64,000 nucleotides of DNA from Mucor racemosus (Eukaryota > Mucoromycota > Mucoromycetes > Mucorales > Mucoraceae): NCBI GenBank assembly GCA_027405735.1, contig JAPEHQ010000013.1:558001-622000 (forward strand), read 5' to 3'. A program made the position numbers and the translations under genes. Below, piece by piece: positions 56,968 through 64,000 of this stretch. The notes beneath the pieces were generated by a model. It did no database searches and was not told the DNA's origin. It worked only from the letters and a program-made list of their open reading frames with translations. Each line of letters starts with the position of its first letter. Positions within the stretch are counted from its first letter, which is position 1.

Positions 56968-58540
56968 TTTTAAACATAAATGAAAGAGCTGAGGAAAGAG
57001 TAGGGAAGAAAAAAAATTTTGTACGTTACAAACAGAAATTTACAAAGGCATAAATACTTTTAGTGTTGTCAAACAGGTTGCTGTCGTTGTTCCTATTTGG
57101 TCTTCGAAAGAAGAACATGGGCAGAACTCTTTCAAACCCCAAATTTCAAATTGATATATCTCGTCAATAAAGCAATTCTGTTAAATCAGAGTAACTCACA
57201 TCTATTTTAAACCATTCAAATTATCTTCGTTATTAATTATATTATGATTGATATACTTTAATAAATTGACTAAAAAACCTTGATCTCATTGCTCTGCTCA
57301 GCTAGGCTGCCTGATCTGCACAAAAGTTTTTATTCTGCCCATCTGTGCAGATCATTATGCCCATTGGAATCTAAAGTAAATTTAGTAACTGAAAAAAATG
57401 CTTGAAATCAGTGAATTTTAATCCAAATGGGCTGCAAGTTCCAAAGTATATGCTATAGCTATTAAAGTATTCAGATCTTTATTTTTAATATACTATTGAT
57501 TTTCTAGTTAAATTGTAGGAAGCAAACGCCCATTTTTCCAAGCGGGTATTGTGACTCAGGAGACCATTTAAAATTAGAAGTAGCACTAAATCAGCCAAAA
57601 TCAACATATGGGGCAATGAACAACTACTAAAATTAATAAGTAAACGTCCTTTTTATGCATAATCAGAGTTGTAGGTCAATGTGTTTGACATCTAGTTTTT
57701 CAAGGGTCTTTGAATACTTACGCATTATGTGATATGACGATGTGACGAAACTAATTTTTGACCAACAGTGTTACATAATGGCAATATAAAGCTATGTAAT
57801 GACTAGTAGCATTCAGTTAATGAATAATCTGCTATATAATATACATGTACAAAATGTTGTTAATTCAACAACAACAGAATATTGTATAATTTACAAATCA
57901 TCGATTTCAATCTATTTACAAAGTAATGAATTCAATTTTGAATAAATTTGCCTTACGCCTAGTTTTTAAGGGGGCATCAATTCAAAAACACTGATAAAAA
58001 GAAACTGAGGCAGCTTATAAGCTTTTCAATTGGTATAAAACACCAGTTTTAACACATCTAGCCAATGCTTGCACCGAGTTTTTGTAAAATTGTTATTACG
58101 GAAAATAAGGGATATATAAAGAGCCTAAACAATCAAATACACTAAGTTTACGTTGTTTATACACATGGTGACGAGAAGAGCGATGGTTAACGGACCATGA
58201 ACTTGAACGATGACAGTAGCACTCATATGCACTGAAATAAATGCAAAATTTAATATGTGAATATCATATCGGAATGTGCATTAACAATAAATTACTTTTT
58301 CATGCCTGAAAGTAAGTAAGCAAGCAAGCTAACTAGAAAAATAGCAATGAAACAAAAAACTCGCAAGCTAAAGCACATTATTATATGCATTTTTAAAATA
58401 TATTCTTCATATTCACCTTGATGCAAGATGAATTGAGATTTGTTATTGATTCAAACACAACCTCGGCATTTGTTTAAATGGAGAAAAAGTTTTTCATATT
58501 TTTTTTTTTTAAAAAATCTATTTTACTACCACATATATAC
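56968..58540. other. Intergenic between segment R and the F-box gene
   Basis: About 1.6 kb with no gene. A perfect 10-bp inverted repeat GATCTGCACA / TGTGCAGATC lies at 57313-57322 and 57344-57353. The words around it resemble the GTGCA-rich array of segment R. The last 100 bp, with a T run at 58499-58510, are the F-box upstream region. Confidence 0.55.
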
Positions 58541-60400
58541 ATGGATAAACTTCCTTTTGAAATATTCATATGTATAATACAACTTTTAGATCATGAGAGC
58601 CGATTAAATTGCTGTCAAGTTTGCAAAAAATGGAACAACAATCTCAATCAATCATATTTGCTATTCGAATCTGTATTTTGCAATGATTTAAACAACTACG
58701 ACCGATTAAAACAATATTTTAAACAAAACAAACAGCTCAGTGATAGAGTAGAAACATTTGTATATAATTTAGAAGGCGAACTTTCTGTTGATGACTTAAA
58801 CCAACTACCACCCATTATACCCTTAATTAAGCACTTTCAATTATTCACTAATGATAGTGCTATATACTCTCACGTAAACTCGAAGGGAAGAAGAATTGCA
58901 CCACGTACTGCAAGGTTTGTAGATCAGACAGGAATTCGTCGAGGAGTATACGAGGGCCATATGAACGAGACATTTGAGGGATGGTCTTCAACATTAGAAA
59001 GCATTGAGGACGCCAGCACAAACATGTTATCAGCATTCATTCTTAATTGTTCAACGCAACCTTTTAAACATCTGAGACGGCTCTGGCTTAATTACTCTAG
59101 CATCGTCGAGTCCAAATTAGTATCTGGAATGAATTATTCATTGGCAGGATTGAAGCAAGCACCTGCACTCGAGGAAATAACATTTAGATATACCTACATT
59201 AGCTTTGCTGATTTGGACATTTTACATCAACACTGCCAGCAACTACACTCATTAAGATTGGAATTTGCAGACATTGCAAACCATCCTTCAGCACCAGGGC
59301 AGAGATTTATCTACGACATTCCACCTTTGCATTATGAGCCGATAGAAGCACCGAATTTGAAGAGTTTGGAGGTCATATCATCACATATTGGATCTGGAGC
59401 TCCCATATTACATTATATTGCTGTAAAATACAAACATGTAGAACGCATTATATGCAATGTCTCAAATATAATACAACGTAACATGTCAGATATCTACAGA
59501 GAACAAGCAATTGTGCTACTATCATCTTGTACGAAATTAAAGCAATTCGATTGCAATTTATTCACAAAAACGCCTTCTATACTAAGATTAATGGACAGTC
59601 AGGGTATAAACAAGATACAGAAATTTACCATTGAATTATCAGATGACACTGAAAACTTTGTTGTATTATGCACTAGCGATAACTATAAACTAGAGCTGAA
59701 AGATTTGACCATGAAGATCGGTATCTATCCCAACTACTTTAACGACATTTTGCTAAATCTAAGGAATCTTACCCGATTGCAATTGATGAATTTTGGATAT
59801 CCCACAATTGGAACATCTTCTGAATTCGAAGAAGGATATGGGTATGAAGAAGCTACAATGCTACCATTCGATGTTCTTTTGAGCGGGCTTGAACATTTAG
59901 AGATAGTTGAACTTCAAGGCTTTTTTATATCGATGAATAATGTAGAAAAAACGCAACATAATGTTAAAGAGATCTCTATAAATGAGTGCACTTTTGAAAG
60001 TTTTATGAACGAAGAAGATAGTACATTGTTTAGTATATGTAACTATATTTCTTCATGCTGTTTACAGTTACAATCACTATCATTAAACGGATATTGGAAC
60101 TATGATCCACAAGAGTGTGAAGTCAATTTGAAACTGTTTGGTCATAAACAATTGACTCGAGTGGAAGTATTTATAATGTATTCTTGTCCTTATATCCGGC
60201 ATATGGATGAAGAAGGAGCTGAAACTTGGTTTGAAATACAACGAAATGGACAAGACTATCAAGGATTCAGCTATGTTCCAGTAGACGAAGAATTACCATC
60301 TCATGTGAAGGAGAATAATCGATATTTCACTATTGAATGTACAGATTCCAAGATATTCTATGCAAAAAAAGTATATTATCAGGAACCTTTTCTATTTTAA
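58541..60400 (+). CDS. F-box protein with leucine-rich-repeat-like body
   Basis: Predicted 619 residues in one exon. The start at 58541 (MDKLPFEIFI) puts the F-box at residues 1-45 (LPFEIFICIIQLLDHESRLN, CQVCKKWN). An ATG 63 bp upstream is in frame but would only add Phe and Lys runs from a poly-T/poly-A stretch. F-box proteins bring substrates to SCF ubiquitin ligases through Skp1. The body has repeated leucine patterns typical of degenerate LRRs (LRRLWLNYSSI; LHSLRLEFADI; LKSLEVISSHI; LTRLQLMNFGY; LQSLSLNGYW). Lack of introns contrasts with nearly all other genes here. The target cannot be inferred. Confidence 0.87.
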   Translation: MDKLPFEIFICIIQLLDHESRLNCCQVCKKWNNNLNQSYLLFESVFCNDLNNYDRLKQYFKQNKQLSDRVETFVYNLEGELSVDDLNQLPPIIPLIKHFQLFTNDSAIYSHVNSKGRRIAPRTARFVDQTGIRRGVYEGHMNETFEGWSSTLESIEDASTNMLSAFILNCSTQPFKHLRRLWLNYSSIVESKLVSGMNYSLAGLKQAPALEEITFRYTYISFADLDILHQHCQQLHSLRLEFADIANHPSAPGQRFIYDIPPLHYEPIEAPNLKSLEVISSHIGSGAPILHYIAVKYKHVERIICNVSNIIQRNMSDIYREQAIVLLSSCTKLKQFDCNLFTKTPSILRLMDSQGINKIQKFTIELSDDTENFVVLCTSDNYKLELKDLTMKIGIYPNYFNDILLNLRNLTRLQLMNFGYPTIGTSSEFEEGYGYEEATMLPFDVLLSGLEHLEIVELQGFFISMNNVEKTQHNVKEISINECTFESFMNEEDSTLFSICNYISSCCLQLQSLSLNGYWNYDPQECEVNLKLFGHKQLTRVEVFIMYSCPYIRHMDEEGAETWFEIQRNGQDYQGFSYVPVDEELPSHVKENNRYFTIECTDSKIFYAKKVYYQEPFLF

Positions 60401-60561
60401 CAACTAGAAAAATTCAAAAAAAAAAAAAAGCTTTTAGATTGAAATTTTTTTACTATGATATGTATTATATAAAGTTTTATGATAAAAATATAACCATTAA
60501 TTATGACATATCAGGGGATAGAGGTCCTAATGAGTTACCGCCTCTCGTGGCGTTTTCAGCA
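60401..60561 (-). other. Possible 3' end or omega-RNA region of the Fanzor relic
   Basis: Directly downstream (in minus orientation) of the Fanzor stop lies a locally GC-richer stretch at about 60505-60561 with a perfect short stem CGCC-loop-GGCG (60540-60553). In TnpB and Fanzor systems the guide RNA is made from the 3' end of the gene and the element end. Position and structure fit, but the sequence itself is not recognised. Confidence 0.25.
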
Positions 60562-61131
60562 TCACCAAACTGGTGTGTGAGAACTTTGCTTGACAAGATG
60601 TATCTTGAGAGAAGATGTATTAGTATTATGCGTAAAAATAATCTCAATGAAAGCCTTACTTGGTTGAATTACCTCTTCGAAATACTGTAGTAGGAAAGGA
60701 AAATAATCCTCAGAGACCTTGGAGCTGAGACCAATGAGTAAAGTGTTGCGCGCACAATTTTTATCACGATTCGTGGTAGTGAAATTGCGTGTTTGACGTA
60801 AAGTGCACATTGGATTGATGCAAACCACGGCACCTTGAACTCGCTTAATCTTATTGTCTTGACGTACAAGTTTTTTCCGAGTTTGCTGGAAGCAAGAGTT
60901 ACAAGTAATTGTGGAACGGTATTCGTCCAGGACTATCAAGCTATCATTCTTGGATGTTGACAATTGATTGCAATAAGGCTTTGGCGATCGACGTGTATGA
61001 CCTTTGACATATATTGAACTACCTCCTCAATTGCCAGCAAAACTGATCAAGGAACTTGCCTGCATCAACTTCTTGTGGTCATTAATCTTGTCGGGAACCA
61101 TGCCATTTGAGAAGATCCGAAACTTAAATAA
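60562..61131 (-). pseudogene. C-terminal relic of a Fanzor (TnpB-like) nuclease
   Basis: On the minus strand the frame is open from 61026 to the stop at 60562, and similarity continues upstream across an in-frame TGA (61027-61029) to another TGA at 61132-61134. It shows the end of an RNA-guided TnpB/Fanzor nuclease: SFAGN then KGHTRRSPKPY; VLDEYRST; the zinc ribbon CNSC and CINPMC; and the RuvC-III motif NRDKNCARN with the catalytic Asp. The N-terminal wedge, RuvC-I and RuvC-II parts are missing, so it cannot cut DNA. Fanzor proteins are known from Mucorales transposons. No flanking terminal repeats were identified, so its carrier element is unknown. It converges with the F-box gene. Confidence 0.78.
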
Positions 61132-61524
61132 TCAAAAAAATTGGGAATAGAACTCCCACTAAAGATTATGCTGAGAAAGAGTTAGTTAATTTTAGATGTT
61201 GCTGCAGTAGAGGCGAGTGAGACGTCAACATATGTTATCATACAATGTATTCATAGTTCTTTTGTTTTCGGGACACTTCTATGCCCGGGTCAGTACAACA
61301 TTACTTAACTTTAATATAAATTATAGTATATAAATTGAAACACTCAATTAGAATATAAATCAACTACATAACAAAAGACTTATTGTTTTTGGCAAACACG
61401 TTGCATTGAATACACGTATAAGCAGGATGTAAATCGCAAAATATAATACCATGGATTGTAAATGAGTGAATATAATATTTGTTTCAAAGAATAATTATTT
61501 ATGTGAATATACAGTATATACGTA
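61132..61524. other. Spacer between Fanzor relic and CNNM gene
   Basis: About 390 bp; no frame. CTATGCCCGGG near 61281 is an isolated GC-rich word. The CNNM 3' untranslated region occupies the right end. Confidence 0.45.
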
Positions 61525-63290
61525 TTATACTATTTTTGCAATTTGCTGAGTATTCAAATTACCACTATCATGGTGCTGAATATTCAAATGTTGCCTAACA
61601 AACGATATTTGATTTAAAATATCAGCCGTTGTAACAATACCCAGCAGACCAGATTCTAATGCTGCAGCAATCATAGTAGGAACACTACTAGTATTATCCA
61701 TAATAATACCTTCTTCGATCTTTTGGCTACCAGAGTTTTTAGAAGCATCATCTGTAGCCATTGCCATTGTAGATGAATTGCTTATCGAGAGATTATGGCA
61801 TACAGGACATGTACTACCAAACAATCTTCTGATGGCACATTTGATACTTTTTGCATGTTTTTTAATTGCGCCTGCTCGAATTGATGCAATTGCATGTAAT
61901 TTTTCATCTTGTTCCTCCTTAGCAATCTCGATATCCTGCTCCGTACGATAAATCAAGACAACCTCTTCTCTGTAAAGCTTTTTAGTTTCAATGCAGTTGA
62001 GAAGTCCTATTTTAAAACTTACTTTTCTGCATGAAGCAGATTGGTCATTACTTCGATAATTGGAGTTCTGGAAGAAGCTGTCAAATAAGGATCGAGTTTC
62101 ATATTACCAATAGATACATTGAGTTCTTTTTGCTCCAAACCAAGCAACGACTGGACATAGATGTAAGCAAAGATTCGGCTTTATCACGGGTAAATATGCT
62201 TACCTTCAAATCTAGAACGCCAAGGAATTCATGATCATCTCGAATAATATCCAATTGCTCTTTATCATCATTGTTATACACAAATATATGAGAATATCCA
62301 TTACTCAAATATTGTAAAATATTAGATGAATTCAAAGTAGTGCTGGCATGTAATATCAACATGGCGCCAACAGGTGTTACAATTTTACCAACATAATTTT
62401 CTTGCATGTCCAATACATTTTGAAGCATGTTGACAGTTTCATGTTGAAGAGTTCCATCATTGAAATGGGATTTATCATGAAGTTTAAGGAGTGCTCCAAA
62501 TTCTAGAATATGAAACGTTAATTTGAATCACTCTGGTAAAGCATTTTTACTAGTTTCCTACCAGCAACGCCATAAGTAAATCCTGTATGCGTTCCAAGAA
62601 GAGAATCTAAAAACTTGGATATTGGCCAGGAAATTACAAACCAAACGGCAATGAGTATTCTTACAGGAAATGCAAACATTGCGCCAATTGCTAATCCATG
62701 TTTTGAAAATATAGCTTGTGGTATAATCTCTGCAAATAATACAAGCAATGCAGTAGATACAATGACAGAAATAAAGCCTTTACTGAAAATACCATCAAAT
62801 AAAATAGGCAATGTTTCATTCAGTACTGTATTAGTCAATAATAAGGTTGCTAATAGAATATGTCCGTTTTTACGTATGGGAATAATGCGAGAAGCATAGT
62901 ATTGCTGCTGAGGTGTACCTGCAATTTCCAGAATTGAAAGGTTTGTTGTATCCAATGACATCTAAAGATAGAACAAAATGTATGCATGAATATATGTATT
63001 CTTTATCCTTAACCTGTAGTAATAAATCTCTTACCAAGCCAAGTGTAAGACCTTTGATAATAATATACAAGTTAGTATTCAAATTGGTTCTTTATCTAAT
63101 TAAAGTAAACAATGATTTTTTTTATACCTGCAACAATGCCACTCATAGCTACAAGAAAAAAAATTGCTACAATTTGTCCCCAAAATTCCGCTGATTTTGG
63201 ATCAACCTCATGTTCTTCTTCAGGTCCTGCCAATGCCAATTGAGCAAACAACGATATTAAAGCATAATATATAGAAGGTTTTAGTAGCAT
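61525..63290 (-). CDS. CNNM/Mam3-type membrane protein (DUF21 + CBS region)
   Basis: Predicted 483 residues from six exons: 63290-63128, 63051-63035, 62961-62562, 62502-62204, 62150-62023, 61969-61525. Exon 2 is a 17-nt microexon that restores the family signature AGLTLGLMSLD. A signal-peptide-like start (YYALISLFAQLALA) is followed by a transmembrane helix (IVAIFFLVAMSGIVAG). The DUF21 domain continues with LLATLLLTNTVLNETLPIL, LVLFAEIIPQAIFSKHG and a late helix (ILIAVWFVISWPISKF). The cytosolic part (FGALLKLHD; VGKIVTPVGAMLIL; LGVLDLK) is a CBS-pair region with weaker second half. A Cys pair (CPVC) lies in the tail. The family takes part in magnesium or manganese homeostasis (yeast Mam3 at the vacuole; animal CNNMs at the plasma membrane). 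It is shorter than Mam3. Confidence 0.93.
63035..63051 (-). other. 17-nt microexon of the CNNM gene
   Basis: Needed to keep phase between exons 1 and 3: it adds the residues of GLTLGL, an invariant family stretch. It is bounded by AAAG acceptor and GTAAGAG donor on the minus strand. Confidence 0.85.
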
Positions 63291-64000
63291 TAGTTGGTTT
63301 TTGAAAAAGTGAAAAAAGTAAAAAGAAGAGAAAAAAAAAAACTGTTGAAATGTGAGTTTATCTTAAATAGACATGAAAACAGCGGGCATGATGTGGGCCC
63401 CCTCCTTTATGATATGTATACATATGAAATTGATCATCATAACCTATACATAAACATATAAATATATAATTTTTACTAATATAGTAACCACAAGAAAACT
63501 CACAGACTCCTTTAAATGATATTATTTTAAATGTTTTTTCTTTTTCAGTTCCATAACCGACATATTATTAATACAGAATTATGCAATTTTAATACTGGAC
63601 ATAATTTTAGGTTATAGATTTAATATTAAGGATTTTATATTTATAAAAAGCTGTAAATTACACAATGACCCGAGGATCAGCTTGATTATTATTGTCGTCA
63701 GCTTATTTTATTCATAGCCATCGATGGTGAATGAACCGGTAATCATTAAAAATAACCACGGTACATCTTATCGAGCCGGTAAAACTTTAGCAATGGGATT
63801 TTAGTAATTCAGGTACTGATAGTGATAATGCAAAATTCGATTTCCGTTCGATTTTCGATGCTTTGATAACAATGAACAATTTTTTCATGATACTTTTTAT
63901 GACAGCAAAGTGCATTAAACTTTGAGTATGCTTTCTCATAAATACAAGGCATACTACAGTATTTTTGTTTTTGTGTTAGCGTGATTAAGATTGAGCATTT
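63291..64000. promoter_or_regulatory. Upstream region of the CNNM gene, window edge
   Basis: About 700 bp to the right window edge. It contains the CNNM promoter side with A- and G-rich tracts directly upstream of its ATG (63300-63345) and a G/C run GGGCCCCCTCC near 63396. No frame was recognised. Confidence 0.4.

Noticed and set aside
1..64000. CRISPR arrays, tRNA or rRNA genes
   Set aside because: No spaced identical repeats of CRISPR type, no tRNA-like cloverleaf with A and B boxes, and no rRNA segment was recognised by eye; a covariance-model scan would be needed to exclude a tRNA.

Overview
The window reads as nuclear DNA of a filamentous fungus of the Mucoromycota, probably a Mucorales relative. 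This is an inference from very AT-rich DNA, short GT-AG introns (about 55-80 nt, CTAAC/CTAAT-like branch sites), a chromodomain-bearing Ty3-type retrotransposon, an F-box/LRR gene, a decayed Fanzor gene and fungal-type proteins throughout. No rRNA, tRNA or CRISPR array was recognised.

Layout. 0.36-6.4 kb: an intact, very young Ty3/chromovirus on the minus strand (245-bp LTRs with one difference, 5-bp target duplication). 7.9-18.9 kb: a gene-dense block with a GNAT acetyltransferase, RQC2 (ribosome quality control), eIF3c, a possible 36-codon membrane peptide and the p24 cargo receptor EMP24. 18.9-26.3 kb: gene-poor DNA ending in repeat segment A, which carries a broken exon of a cytoplasmic dynein intermediate chain gene. 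26.7-43.9 kb: ZNHIT2-like zinc-finger HIT protein, a PTS1-tagged alpha/beta hydrolase, a kinase-like protein without a recognisable catalytic loop, a Ser/Asn-rich protein, a BAR-SH3 protein with a Cys-rich tail, and V-ATPase subunit a (VPH1). 44.2-57.0 kb: a large imperfect palindrome. Its arms of about 3.4-3.8 kb are nearly identical inverted copies of a repeat related to segment A, and they flank a 4.9-kb spacer holding a broken Gag-protease-reverse transcriptase unit. 58.5-63.3 kb: an intronless F-box protein, the C-terminal relic of a Fanzor (eukaryotic TnpB) nuclease, and a CNNM/Mam3-type membrane protein.

The host genes are mostly unrelated housekeeping functions (translation, ribosome rescue, ER-Golgi traffic, vacuolar acidification, endocytosis). 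There is no operon logic; several pairs are convergent with very short spacers. The notable biology is in mobile and rearranged DNA: the palindrome and its three-copy repeat family, the relative dating given by nested LTR insertions, the split Pol of the intact retrotransposon, and the Fanzor relic. Splice sites were assigned by eye from reading-frame continuity, GT-AG signals and family conservation; no transcript data were available.
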